A stretch of DNA of 57,319 nucleotides from Streptomyces sp. ISL-94 (GCF_018614075.1 NZ_JAGGOZ010000038.1:1-57319); one strand, 5' to 3'; positions 1-8,040 are shown, numbered from the stretch's first letter. Notes: generated from the letters alone by a model not told the origin. Program-made: numbers and translations.

Positions 1-17
1 ATTTGGGGCTGCGCCCC

Positions 18-262
18 GCGCCTCAAGCGCCGGCGGGGCTGGAATCGGCCGGTGTTCCTGTGTGGCTTGCGGCCCATCGGGCAGTGGTGCTGGCAGCGCG
101 GCTCAGCCAAAACCAGCCTCGCCGGCGTTTGAGGCGCGGGGTCTGGGGCGGAGCCCCAGCAGCGGCGCCGCACCGGCGATTGAGGCGCAGGGGGCTGGGG
201 TCCTGCCCCAGCAGCGGCCGCGCCGCACCGGCACGTCCAGCCCCGCCGGCGATTGAGGCGCG
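18..262. repeat. Dispersed GC-rich spacer repeats
   Basis: No gene is seen in positions 1-291. The stretch holds several copies of a spacer element whose core is GCCGGCGTTTGAGGCG: at 121-136, with variants at 171-188 and 246-262, and an inverted copy near 18-36. Each core is followed by a run like GCGGGGTCTGGGGCGGAGCC. The same family occurs near 15965, in 27391-27742 and at the right end of the window. Such palindromic elements are common in Streptomyces intergenic DNA; a role as terminator or REP-like element is inferred only. Confidence 0.7.
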
Positions 263-291
263 GGGCCAGGGGCGCCGGGCCGCGGCGGCGG

Positions 292-888
292 CTACGCGTC
301 CAGGTGCCCGGTGTCGTTCCAGCGCTCCAGCGCCGGGGCCCCGTACGCCCAGCCCAGAACCGAGAGCGACGCGGGGTCGAGGCGGATCCGGGCCCCGAAG
401 GAGGCCTCGAAGCCGAGCCAGCGCGCCGCCAGCGTCCGCAGGATGTGCCCGTGGGCGAAGACCAGGACGTCCCGCTCCGCCGAGCGGGCCCACGCCACGA
501 CCTCGTCCGCGCGCGCCGCGACATCGGCGACGGACTCGCCGCCCGGAACCCCGTCGCGCCAGATCAGCCAGCCGGGCCGGACCGCCTGGATCTCGGCCGG
601 GGTCATGCCCTCGTAGTCCCCGTAGTCCCACTCCATCAGCGCGTGCCACTCATCCGCCTGCGCCCCGAAGCCCGCCAGGTCACAGCTCTCGCTCGCGCGC
701 ACCAGCGGGCTGGTGCGGACCTCGACGCCCGCCAGGCCCTTCCACGGATCGCGCGCCAGCCGCTCGCCCAGCCGCTTGGCGCCCTGCTTGCCCTCCTCCA
801 GCAGGGGCACATCCGTGCGCCCGGTGTGCTTTCCGAGCTGGGACCACGCCGTCTGGCCGTGGCGGGCCAGCAGGATGCGGGGGGCCAT
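292..888 (-). CDS. Histidine phosphatase family protein
   Basis: A 198-residue protein of the phosphoglycerate-mutase-like histidine phosphatase superfamily. The hallmark ARHGQTAW lies at residues 8-15, with His10 the expected phospho-acceptor. The [10 protein letters not shown] segment supplies the usual acidic residue, and [14 protein letters not shown] near residue 145 supplies the second catalytic His. Length and motif order fit a single-domain cytosolic phosphatase; there is no signal peptide or membrane segment. The ATG at 888 has GGGAG seven bases upstream. It is read away from the nuclease-helicase operon, so the two transcription units diverge. The substrate cannot be told from the sequence. 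Confidence 0.88.
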   Translation of the reverse strand: MAPRILLARHGQTAWSQLGKHTGRTDVPLLEEGKQGAKRLGERLARDPWKGLAGVEVRTSPLVRASESCDLAGFGAQADEWHALMEWDYGDYEGMTPAEIQAVRPGWLIWRDGVPGGESVADVAARADEVVAWARSAERDVLVFAHGHILRTLAARWLGFEASFGARIRLDPASLSVLGWAYGAPALERWNDTGHLDA

Positions 889-1036
889 GTAATTTCTCCC
901 GGTCCGTGAGAGTTCGCACGCTTTTACGGTGGTTGAGTCGCCCGTCCATCATCCATCACATGAACGCCAGGCCGTCCCCCGACCGCTTTCCGGGGTAAGT
1001 CCACGATTGTCAGTGGCGGATGGGACACTTCCGCCC

Positions 1037-2206
1037 GTGAGCTCCTATCCGCCCAGCAGCCCCGCGCAGCAGACGGCGCCGCCGACGACACTGCGGCAGC
1101 GGCTCGCCGGCCTGCGCGGCCCCGCCGTGCCGCCCCGCCCGCTCGACGCCCGGGCGCTGGCGGCCCTCGCCGCCAACCCCGGCTGCGGCAGACGCGCCCT
1201 GCTCGACGGCGCCGGCGTGGACAAGACCGCGCTCGCCTCGGCCCTCGGCTCCCCCGCCTCCTTCGGGCAGTCGCAGTTCGCCATCGTCCGCGGGAACTCC
1301 TTCGAGGCCAAGGTCAAGGGCGACGGCGGAGCGGAACTGCTCCGGCTCGTCCAGGGGCACCTCGACCCCGGCGCCGAGCCCCCCGGCCCCGGCGCCCGCG
1401 TCCCCGACCTGGCCGCCGCCGGCCCCGAAGGCCGCGCCGCGCGGACCGCGCTCGCCCTGCGCGAGGCCACTGCCGCCGGGCGGGAAGCGGGGGCCTGGAC
1501 CCTGCTGGACCACCCGATGCTGGCCCTGGAGGTCGCCGGCTCCCCGGCCTACCTGGAGCCGGACGCCGTCGTCGTGCATCCCGACGGCCGCTGGACCGTC
1601 GTGGAGATCAAGTCGTTCCCGATGATCGACGGGGCCGCCGACGCCGCGAAGGTGGGCGCCGCCGCCCGCCAGGCCGCCGTCTATGTCCTCGCCTTGGAGA
1701 AGACCGCCGAAAAGCTGGCCGGCGCCGAAGTCGGGCACCGCGTGCTGCTGGTCTGCCCGAAGGACTTCTCCAACCTGCCCACCGCCTCGCCCGTCGACAT
1801 CCGCCGCGAGCGCTCCGTGACCCGGCGCCAGCTGGCGCGGCTGACCCGGGTCGAGGAGCTGGCCGCGGCGCTGCCCGAGGGCCTCAGCTTCGACCCGTCG
1901 CGCACCGCCGAGGAACTGGCCGAGGCGGTCGCCGCGGTGGACGCCTCCTACGCCCCCGAGTGCCTGGCCGCCTGCGAGCTGGCCTTCCACTGCCGGGACC
2001 GGGCCCGCGCCGCCGACGAGGTGACCGCGCTGGGCCGTTCCGTACGGGGCGAGCTGGGCGCGCTGACCACCGTCGAGGCGGCCCTCGCGGCGGCCGCCGG
2101 CCAGGGCCCCGCCGACGATCCCACCGCGGCGGCGCTGCACCACGCGGCCCGGCTGCGCGCCGAGGCGCTGGACCTGGCGGCGGAGGTGGCCCCATGTCCC
2201 TCCTGA
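1037..2206 (+). CDS. Fe-S-type PD-(D/E)XK nuclease (Cas4/Dna2/RecB-like)
   Basis: A 389-residue protein starting at GTG 1037; the open frame extends upstream to 929, but that part has no coding character. The nuclease core is visible: Asp176, Glu190-Ile-Lys192 (D...ExK) and Gln212-x3-Tyr216, the QxxxY motif of RecB/Cas4-type nucleases. Four cysteines are placed as in the Fe-S nucleases AddB, Dna2 and Cas4: Cys50 before the core, and Cys309-x3-Cys313-x5-Cys319 after it. An Fe-S cluster is therefore inferred. It is the first gene of a three-gene operon and overlaps the next gene by 13 bases. With the helicase at 3765 it would make a Dna2-like nuclease-helicase pair. Role in repair or phage defence is unknown. 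Confidence 0.82.
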   Translation: MSSYPPSSPAQQTAPPTTLRQRLAGLRGPAVPPRPLDARALAALAANPGCGRRALLDGAGVDKTALASALGSPASFGQSQFAIVRGNSFEAKVKGDGGAELLRLVQGHLDPGAEPPGPGARVPDLAAAGPEGRAARTALALREATAAGREAGAWTLLDHPMLALEVAGSPAYLEPDAVVVHPDGRWTVVEIKSFPMIDGAADAAKVGAAARQAAVYVLALEKTAEKLAGAEVGHRVLLVCPKDFSNLPTASPVDIRRERSVTRRQLARLTRVEELAAALPEGLSFDPSRTAEELAEAVAAVDASYAPECLAACELAFHCRDRARAADEVTALGRSVRGELGALTTVEAALAAAAGQGPADDPTAAALHHAARLRAEALDLAAEVAPCPS

Positions 2207-3768
2207 GCACCCTGGCCCGGCTGGAGGCCCTGAAGGCGGGCCGGGCCCAGCCGCTCGCGACCGTACGGCACCGGCATCTGAGCGAGCGCCCGCTGGTCTT
2301 CGTACCGCTGACGACGGCGGGCGAGGCCGGGGCGCCGCTGGGCGCGCTGGTCGGCACGGATCCTCGGGAGCCCCGGCTCCTGGTCGTACCGCAGCCACGC
2401 GACCGGGACCTGCGCTGGTCCTTCCTGGCCGGCCTCGCGGACGAGGTCCTGCCGTACGTGGACGCGTACGGCGACGAGGTCGAGCTCGTGGAGCGCAGCG
2501 AGGCCGACCCGGAGACGGGCAAGAAGGTCAAGGTCGAGGCCGAACTGTGCCTGGACGCACCGCAGCTGATCGTGCCGAGCCGGGCGGGCATCGAGTACGT
2601 ACGGCTCCTGGGCCGGTCGATGCGGTTCCGGCGGACGGCCGAGGAGGACCCGGAGAATCCGTATCCGGCGCCCGCGCGGGTGCCGATGCTGGGGCGCTGG
2701 TTCACGCATCTCGCCGAGCGCTCCCGGGTGCCCGGGTCCTCGATGCTGCTGGCGGCGACGGACCTGCTGTCCCGGCACTGGGCCACCGGCCAGAGCAATC
2801 TGGAGGACCAGCACCTGGGCGCGCTGCTGGCCTGGACAAGCCCGCCGGAGGGCGCGTCCGGCGCGGAGGCGGCCCTGCACGCCGAGCTCGCCCGGGACCG
2901 GGACGGCTCGCTGCTGGTCCCGCCCGCCGGCCCGGCCACCGATCCGGCCTTCGACAACAAGCTGCTGGCCCCCGCCGTGTCCCGGTACGACGCCGCCCGC
3001 TCCGCGGACCCCCGCAACGAGCGGGTGCTCGCGCGCGCCGAAGCCGACGTACGGTCCCTCGTCGCAGCGCAGATGCGGCCCACCTGGGACGCGGTGTGGC
3101 GTTCCCTCGACCTGCTCCGCACCCTGCCGCCCGGCGAGCGGGCCGAGGAGCGCTGGACGCGCGACCGCTGGTCCTACACCGGCCACCGGGACCGCGTACG
3201 GGCGGGCGAGCCGCCGCAGCCGCGCCGGGACGACGCGGTGACCGCGGCGCAGAAGCTGGCCACGCGGGAGACCGAGCAGGTACGGCTCGACGCGCAGGAG
3301 GCCCTGGACGACCCGCTCGTCATGGCGGGCCGGCGCCTCGCGGGCGAGGCCTTTGCCGGCGAGGTCACCGAGGTGGTGATGGAGTGGACGGAGTCCAAGC
3401 GCCCGAGTCCGCGCCCGCTGGTGACGGTGGCGACCGAGGACCGGCCGCAGCTCGCGGAGGGCGGCGGCGGGAAGGTCTACCGCTCGCTGGACGGGCGGCC
3501 GCAGAGCGCGCAGTTCGTGCGCGTCGAGGAGGACGGAGGGCTGGTGCTGCGCCTGCTGGACAAGATGGGCCGCGGCCGGGACCCGGAGCCCGGCTCGGTG
3601 CCGGAGAAGGGCGACCGGGTGTGCTGGACGCTGTTCGAGCACGACGCGCGCGGCGGCCCGAAGCTCCCGGACCGGGAGCAGACCCCGTGGACGCACGGGG
3701 GCCCGCCCGGATCCGCCACCGCCGCCGTCCCGCTGCCCGACGCCGTGACCGACGAGGACATCCTGTGA
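2194..3768 (+). CDS. Unrecognised protein, middle gene of nuclease-helicase operon
   Basis: A 524-residue protein that I do not recognise. It starts at ATG 2194, 13 bases before the nuclease stop, and its own stop overlaps the helicase start by four bases (GTGA), which implies translational coupling of all three genes. The sequence is charged and soluble, without signal peptide, membrane segment or cysteine cluster. The first 150 residues look like compact alpha/beta sequence (RLLVVPQPRDRDLRW, PYVDAYGDEVELVERS); the second half is rich in Arg and Glu and looks helical. The last 70 residues contain a beta-rich stretch (QFVRVEEDGGLVLRLLDK) that could be a small OB- or SH3-like fold. A scaffold or DNA-binding partner is only a guess from context. 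Confidence 0.8.
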   Translation: MSLLSTLARLEALKAGRAQPLATVRHRHLSERPLVFVPLTTAGEAGAPLGALVGTDPREPRLLVVPQPRDRDLRWSFLAGLADEVLPYVDAYGDEVELVERSEADPETGKKVKVEAELCLDAPQLIVPSRAGIEYVRLLGRSMRFRRTAEEDPENPYPAPARVPMLGRWFTHLAERSRVPGSSMLLAATDLLSRHWATGQSNLEDQHLGALLAWTSPPEGASGAEAALHAELARDRDGSLLVPPAGPATDPAFDNKLLAPAVSRYDAARSADPRNERVLARAEADVRSLVAAQMRPTWDAVWRSLDLLRTLPPGERAEERWTRDRWSYTGHRDRVRAGEPPQPRRDDAVTAAQKLATRETEQVRLDAQEALDDPLVMAGRRLAGEAFAGEVTEVVMEWTESKRPSPRPLVTVATEDRPQLAEGGGGKVYRSLDGRPQSAQFVRVEEDGGLVLRLLDKMGRGRDPEPGSVPEKGDRVCWTLFEHDARGGPKLPDREQTPWTHGGPPGSATAAVPLPDAVTDEDIL

Positions 3769-5099
3769 CCGCGCCCTTCGACCCGTCGGCCGCGGCCGCC
3801 GAGGCGACCGCCGCCATCCTTCGCGACACGCTGTACGGGACCGAGCGGGGCGTGGTCGTCGACTCCCCGCCCGGGGCCGGCAAGTCCACCCTCGTCGTGC
3901 GGGCGGCCCGCGAGCTGGCCGCGGCCGGGCGCCGGCTGATGGTGGTCGCGCAGACCAACGCGCAGGTCGACGACCTGGTGCTGCGGCTCGCCGACAAGGA
4001 CCCCGGGCTGAAGGTCGGCCGGCTGCACAGCAGCGAGGGAGACTCGTACGACCCGGCGCTGCGCGAGCTGCCCTCGGTCACCCTCTCGGCCAAGCCGGGC
4101 GACCTCGCGGAGCTTCCGATCACCCTCTCCACGGCGGCGAAATGGGCCTTCGTCAAGGACGCCGAGCCGTGGGAGCACGCCATCGTCGACGAGGCCTACC
4201 AGATGCGCTCCGACGCGCTGCTGGCCGTGGCGGGGCTGTTCGAGCGGGCGCTGTTCGTGGGCGACCCGGGGCAGCTGGACCCCTTCAGCGTGGTCGGCGC
4301 GGAGCAGTGGGCGGGCCTGTCCTACGACCCCTCCGCCTCGGCGGTGAGCACCCTGCTCGCCCACAACCCGCAGCTGCCGCAGCACCGGCTGCCCGTGTCC
4401 TGGCGGCTCCCGGCGACGGCGGCGCCGCTGGTCTCCCGCGCGTTCTACCCGTACACGCAGTTCCGCAGCGGTACGGGCCCGGGCGAGCGGCGGCTGTCGT
4501 ACGGGGTCCCCTCGGACGGGTCGGGCCCCGACCGGGTGCTGGACGAGGCCGCCGAGTCGGGCTGGGGCCTGCTGGAGCTGCCCGCGCGGCACACCCCGCG
4601 CACCGACCCGGAGGCGGTGCACGCGGTGGCCCTGGTGGTCCGCCGCGCCCTGGACCGCGGGGCGGTGACCTCCGACGAGCAGTCGCCGGACCCGGCCGCG
4701 CTGACCGCCGACCGCATCGCCGTCGGCACCGCCCACCGCGACCAGGCGGCCGCGGTCCGCGCGGCCCTGACCGCCCTCGGCGTCACCGGCGTCACGGTGG
4801 ACACCGCGAACCGGCTCCAGGGCCGCGAGTACGACCTCACCGTGATCCTGCACCCGCTGTCGGGCCGCCCGGACGCGACGGCCTTCCACCTGGAGACGGG
4901 CCGCCTGTGCGTCCTGGCCTCCCGGCACCGGCACGCGTGCGTGGTGGTGGCCCGGGCGGGCATCGCGGAACTCCTGGACGACCACCCCTCGACGGAGCCG
5001 GTCCAGCTGGGCGTGACGGTGAAGTTCCCAGACGGCTGGGAGGCGAACCACGCGGTGCGGGCCCACCTCGCTGACCATCGCGTGGCCTGGCGGCCCTAG
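3765..5099 (+). CDS. SF1 (Upf1/Dna2-like) helicase / AAA ATPase
   Basis: A 444-residue protein starting at GTG 3765, overlapping the preceding stop by four bases. Superfamily 1 helicase motifs appear in order: Walker A PPGAGKST (residues 35-42), motif Ia (VVAQTNAQVDDLV), motif II DEAYQ (142-146), motif III FVGDPGQLDPF (near 170), motif IV (VSWRLPATAAPLV), motif V TVDTANRLQGREYD, and motif VI LASRHRHACVVVAR. The DEAxQ form of motif II and the QG..D motif V point to the SF1B Upf1/Dna2 group. It is compact, without the large 1B/2B insertions of UvrD/RecB. Together with the Fe-S nuclease at 1037 this recreates the Dna2 domain set on separate chains. Confidence 0.86.
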   Translation: MTAPFDPSAAAAEATAAILRDTLYGTERGVVVDSPPGAGKSTLVVRAARELAAAGRRLMVVAQTNAQVDDLVLRLADKDPGLKVGRLHSSEGDSYDPALRELPSVTLSAKPGDLAELPITLSTAAKWAFVKDAEPWEHAIVDEAYQMRSDALLAVAGLFERALFVGDPGQLDPFSVVGAEQWAGLSYDPSASAVSTLLAHNPQLPQHRLPVSWRLPATAAPLVSRAFYPYTQFRSGTGPGERRLSYGVPSDGSGPDRVLDEAAESGWGLLELPARHTPRTDPEAVHAVALVVRRALDRGAVTSDEQSPDPAALTADRIAVGTAHRDQAAAVRAALTALGVTGVTVDTANRLQGREYDLTVILHPLSGRPDATAFHLETGRLCVLASRHRHACVVVARAGIAELLDDHPSTEPVQLGVTVKFPDGWEANHAVRAHLADHRVAWRP

Positions 5100-5176
5100 G
5101 GGAGCGCCGGACGTACTGCTCGCGCACCTGCGCGATCTGTCGCCGCCCGCTTGAGGCCCCCGCGGCCTTGGCGCCG

Positions 5177-5662
5177 CTACTGCTTGCGGGCGATGCCCAT
5201 GCGGACGCGGAGGGCCTCGCCCACCTCGGCCATCATGCGGAGCTGCTCCGGCGTGAGGACGTCGATCAGGTGGCGGCGTACGGACTCCACGTGGAGCGGT
5301 GCCGCCTCCGTGATCACGTCGACGCCGGCCTCGGTGAGGACCACCTCCGCGCCGCGGCCGTCTTCGGCGACCTCCTCGCGGCGGACGACGCCGCGCTGTT
5401 CCATGCGGGTGAGCTGGTGGGACAGCCGACTGCGTGACCACTGCATCAGGGTGGCCAGCGCGCTGATCCGCATGCGGTGGCCGTCCGTGGAGCCGAGGAC
5501 CGACAGGACGTCGTAGTCGGCCTCCGAGAGTCCGCTGTCCTGGTTGAGGTCGCGCGCGATCCCCGCGTTGACCAGGGGGAACATGCGCCGCCACGCGTAC
5601 CACGCGGCCTGTTCGGGCTCGGTGAGCCAGCGGGGCTCGGGTGCGGGGGCCATGCCCTCCAC
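5177..5662 (-). CDS. MarR family transcriptional regulator
   Basis: A protein of 161 residues (GTG 5662), or 158 if translation begins at ATG 5653, which has GGAGG just upstream. It has the MarR winged helix: LSEADYDVLSVLGSTDGHRMRISALATLMQ, then the recognition helix SRSRLSHQLTRMEQRG and the wing VVRREEVAEDGRGAEVVLTEAG. The C-terminal helices used for dimerisation follow. It is divergent from the FMN reductase at 5770, and the spacer holds three operator-like repeats (5675-5739). It therefore most likely represses itself and the reductase, as is usual for MarR proteins paired with oxidoreductases. The inducing ligand is unknown. Confidence 0.9.
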   Translation of the reverse strand: MEGMAPAPEPRWLTEPEQAAWYAWRRMFPLVNAGIARDLNQDSGLSEADYDVLSVLGSTDGHRMRISALATLMQWSRSRLSHQLTRMEQRGVVRREEVAEDGRGAEVVLTEAGVDVITEAAPLHVESVRRHLIDVLTPEQLRMMAEVGEALRVRMGIARKQ

Positions 5663-5674
5663 TGTAGCCAGATC

Positions 5675-5739
5675 GGTGATATATCACCTACCTGGTTGAC
5701 ACGTCACCCATATCCCGCTTCCATAGGTGACACATCAAC
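5675..5739. promoter_or_regulatory. Triple MarR-type operator in divergent promoter
   Basis: Three related 14-bp sites lie between the MarR gene and the FMN reductase. They are a perfect palindrome GGTGATATATCACC (5675-5688) and two imperfect copies, GTTGACACGTCACC (5695-5708) and GGTGACACATCAAC (5726-5739). Centres are 20 and 31 bp apart, i.e. about two and three helical turns. The second site overlaps a TTGACA box at 5696-5701 that could be the -35 of the reductase promoter, so binding would block it. Confidence 0.75.
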
Positions 5740-5769
5740 AACCGACCGCCGCGACCGGGAGTCCACTCC

Positions 5770-6339
5770 ATGACCCGCCTGCACGTCATCTCCGCCGCCA
5801 CCCGCCCCACCTCCTCCGGCCGCCCCCTCGCCCAGTGGGTCACCGAACAGGCCCGCCTGCGCGGCGGCTTCGACGTCACCGCCGTCGACCTCGCCGAGAT
5901 CGCACTGCCCTTCCTGGACGAACCGGAATACGCGTCCACCGGGAACTACGCCCACCAGCACACCCGCGACTGGAGTGCCCTCGTCGACTCGGCCGACGCC
6001 TTCCTCTTCGTCATGCCGATGTACAACGGCGGATTCACCGCTCCCTTCAAGAACGCCATCGACTTCCTCTACAACGAGTGGAAGGGCAAGCCGGTCGGCC
6101 TCGTCAGCTACAGCGCCGGCCCCACCGGCGGCGCGCCGGCCGCCGAGATGCTGCTGCCGGTCCTGACCCGGCTCGGGATGCTGCCCGCCGAGCGGTCCGT
6201 CGCCGTCCCGGGCATCCCCAAGCTGATCGGCCCCGAGGGGTTCGAGGCTCCCGAGGGGCTCGCCGGCGAGCTGGCCGGCGTGCTCGACGACGTGGCGGAG
6301 CTGGCCGCGGTGCGCGCCGCGGAGGCCGTCACGGTCTGA
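5770..6339 (+). CDS. NADPH-dependent FMN reductase family protein
   Basis: A 189-residue flavodoxin-like NAD(P)H-dependent FMN reductase. The N-terminal strand and phosphate loop (LHVISAATRPTSSGRPLA) bind the FMN phosphate. The MPMYNGGFTAPFKNAIDFL segment (about residues 81-99) is the family's conserved flavin/substrate motif, and VGLVSYSAGPTGG is the next flavin loop. Such enzymes reduce FMN, quinones or azo/nitro compounds in the cytosol. It is divergent from the MarR gene and probably under its control through the three operators just upstream, suggesting a response to a quinone-like or electrophilic compound. Confidence 0.9.
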   Translation: MTRLHVISAATRPTSSGRPLAQWVTEQARLRGGFDVTAVDLAEIALPFLDEPEYASTGNYAHQHTRDWSALVDSADAFLFVMPMYNGGFTAPFKNAIDFLYNEWKGKPVGLVSYSAGPTGGAPAAEMLLPVLTRLGMLPAERSVAVPGIPKLIGPEGFEAPEGLAGELAGVLDDVAELAAVRAAEAVTV

Positions 6340-6629
6340 CGTAGCGGAAAGGGCGTCCATGTCGGCCCGCAAGCGCGGTCACGCGCTCGCCCGGCGGGCC
6401 GTCGGACAGGACGCGACCCCTCCGTGCCCGGCGATACCGGTCGGTATTCCGGTGCAGACGGTGGCGTCGGCCGATCACCTGCTCGACTCCCCCGCCACTG
6501 AGCCGTTCGGTCTCCTCATGCGTCTCATCGGGCATACGGGTGTTCCAGCCGAGCGGTGTGCGGTCTTGCGCGGCGTTGGACAATGGACGGTGGCCCGGAA
6601 GCATTTCGCACGTCAGCAGGAGGACACGC
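6340..6629. other. Gene-free spacer with one interrupted palindrome
   Basis: No coding region can be supported in these 290 bases. The one notable element is ATACCGGTCGGTAT at 6434-6447, with two perfect 6-bp arms around a GT centre, of a kind often bound by TetR-type regulators. No TetR gene is adjacent, so its meaning is open. Confidence 0.5.
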
Positions 6630-6977
6630 ATGGCAGAGCCCGAGCGGACCGAGCGGAGGCTGCGGCCCGCGCCCCTGCTCTTCGAGCCATCGGAGGCCGC
6701 CACGGACCCGGAGCACTTCTTCGACCTGGAGTCGATCGAGGACCCGCTGGAGCTCCTGGTCCGGGCGACCGAGCTGACGGTGGCCTTCCGGGCCGCGCAG
6801 GAGCGGGCGGTGGAGTACCAGGCGCTGGCGGCTGCGCAGCTGGCGGATCCGCGGCGGTTCGACCGGTTGTCGCCGGGGACGATCGCCGAGCGGGCCGAAT
6901 GGACCGAGGACTACGCCCGGAAAATGATCGAATTCGGCGAGTCCCTCCAGCGGGATGCGGGCCCGGACGCCGACTAG
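6630..6977 (+). CDS. Conserved hypothetical protein
   Basis: A 115-residue soluble acidic protein, starting at ATG 6630 with a strong GCAGGAGGA ribosome site; the frame is open further upstream but without coding character. After a short Arg/Pro-rich start comes FEPSEAATDPEHFFDLESIEDPLELLVRATE in two pieces that look helical, then a helix rich in Ala and Gln, ending with LSPGTIAERAEWTEDYARKM. The last part resembles the start of a helix-turn-helix but is too short to call. No signal peptide, cysteine or membrane segment. Function unknown. Confidence 0.7.
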   Translation: MAEPERTERRLRPAPLLFEPSEAATDPEHFFDLESIEDPLELLVRATELTVAFRAAQERAVEYQALAAAQLADPRRFDRLSPGTIAERAEWTEDYARKMIEFGESLQRDAGPDAD

Positions 6978-7052
6978 GCCTGTCTCTTTGACCGGCCGTT
7001 GACAGGTCTTATCGGTTTGCCGCCGGCCAGCCCGTTCGGATGGGAAGCTCGC

Positions 7053-7184
7053 ATGCCAAGGGGCAGCAAGGTCGGGCTCAGCGCCCGGCACGAGGACGAC
7101 ATCCCGGTCCTGGTGGGCGAGTTCCTGGACGAGGTGCTGCTCGGGCTCCTCGTCCAGGACTGGAAGCCGGACTCGGGCGCCTAG
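7053..7184 (+). CDS. Small hypothetical protein (43 aa)
   Basis: A short frame beginning at ATG 7053 with GGGAAG eight bases upstream. Nearly every codon ends in G or C, which is the local signature of real coding sequence and the main reason to keep it. The product is acidic and ends with a hydrophobic amphipathic stretch (VLVGEFLDEVLLGLLV) and an acidic tail. It may be a true small protein or the remaining end of a longer gene. I do not recognise it. Confidence 0.45.
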   Translation: MPRGSKVGLSARHEDDIPVLVGEFLDEVLLGLLVQDWKPDSGA

Positions 7185-7319
7185 GCTCCTGCCCGGGCCG
7201 GGCCGCCTTGCGCAGCGACTGGCATATGCGGGGCGCAACATACCCCACCCCCACCCGCCCTGTCCCGATTTCCCGTAACTCGCGGAAACCGGAACGTTAC
7301 GCCGGGTACACCTGGCGTT

Positions 7320-7865
7320 ATGACGACCTGCCCCGCCCTCGATGTGCGCCCCGCGCCCGCCACCCACGTCACCCCGCAGGGCGCCGCCTGGCTCGCCTCC
7401 GCCTCCGCGCACCCGCAGAACACCCTCGCGCGGTGGCAGGCGCAGCCGGCCTCGCTCGCCGTGCTCCCCTGCGGGAACGCCTTCGACGTCGTCAACGTCC
7501 CGCTCGTCCTCGGGCGGCGGCTTCTGGACCTGCTCTGGGCCGAAGGCCCCGGTACCGGCCCGGTCGCCGTGCACCGCGGCCGGATGCTGCTCTTCGCCGC
7601 CACCGGCACCGCCCACCGGCTGCCCGCGCTGCTCGCGTGGGAGGAGTGGGGAGGTTCCCGTACCGCCCCGGCGCCCCTGTGCCACGGGCTCGGCGACGCC
7701 GTCACCGTGCCGCCGCTGGCCGGCACGGAGGGCCCGTCCCGCTGGCTGGTGGCCCCCGACGCCCGCACGCCCTGGCTGCCCGGTCCCGAGGCCCTGCTGT
7801 GGGCGTTCGTCCGAGCCGCCCGAGCTGCGGATATCGATTTTTCCTTCCGCCGATCGGGATGCTAA
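7320..7865 (+). CDS. Bifunctional primase/polymerase N-terminal-like protein
   Basis: A 181-residue protein resembling the short stand-alone members of the prim-pol (bifunctional DNA primase/polymerase N-terminal) family annotated in many streptomycetes. The typical opening GAAWLASASAHPQNTLARW, the LPCGNAFDVVNVPL strand and the later PSRWLVAPDARTPWLPGPEALLWAF fit that family. The acidic metal-binding residues of active prim-pol are not clearly seen, so it may lack catalysis. The ATG at 7320 has no ribosome site and is abutted by an imperfect 20-bp palindrome (about 7298-7317), so the mRNA may be leaderless or autoregulated. It lies just before a tRNA-Lys. Confidence 0.6.
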   Translation: MTTCPALDVRPAPATHVTPQGAAWLASASAHPQNTLARWQAQPASLAVLPCGNAFDVVNVPLVLGRRLLDLLWAEGPGTGPVAVHRGRMLLFAATGTAHRLPALLAWEEWGGSRTAPAPLCHGLGDAVTVPPLAGTEGPSRWLVAPDARTPWLPGPEALLWAFVRAARAADIDFSFRRSGC

Positions 7866-7883
7866 TGTCTACGACGTCAGCAA

Positions 7884-7957
7884 GCGCCGCTAGCTCAGTT
7901 GGTTAGAGCAGCTGACTCTTAATCAGCGGGTCCGGGGTTCGAGTCCCTGGCGGCGCA
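7884..7957 (+). tRNA. tRNA-Lys (anticodon CTT), copy 1
   Basis: A 74-base cloverleaf. Acceptor arms GCGCCGC/GCGGCGC, anticodon arm GCTGA-CTCTTAA-TCAGC with CTT at 7918-7920, T-loop GGTTCGAGTCC, discriminator A. CCA is not encoded. It is identical to the copies at 15809 and 22830. Confidence 0.97.
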
Positions 7958-7964
7958 CAGACAG

Positions 7965-8000
7965 AAGAAGGCCTCCACTCCTCAGAGTGGAGGCCTTCTT
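7965..8000 (+). terminator. Terminator after tRNA-Lys copy 1
   Basis: Perfect 16-bp stem around a CTCA loop (arms 7965-7980 and 7985-8000), just after the tRNA. Being a perfect stem, it may also end the M6 protease transcript arriving from the right. Confidence 0.9.
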
Positions 8001-8040
8001 CATGTCCGGGTCCGGGGCACCGTCCGCGCACCGCCCCCGC

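Noticed and set aside
2547..3764. Long N-terminal extension of the helicase frame
   Set aside because: It lies inside the middle gene in another frame and has shadow composition; GTG 3765 with the GTGA overlap is the better start.
6999..7052. TTG-started extension of the small gene at 7053
   Set aside because: No ribosome site and poor third-position GC in the extension.
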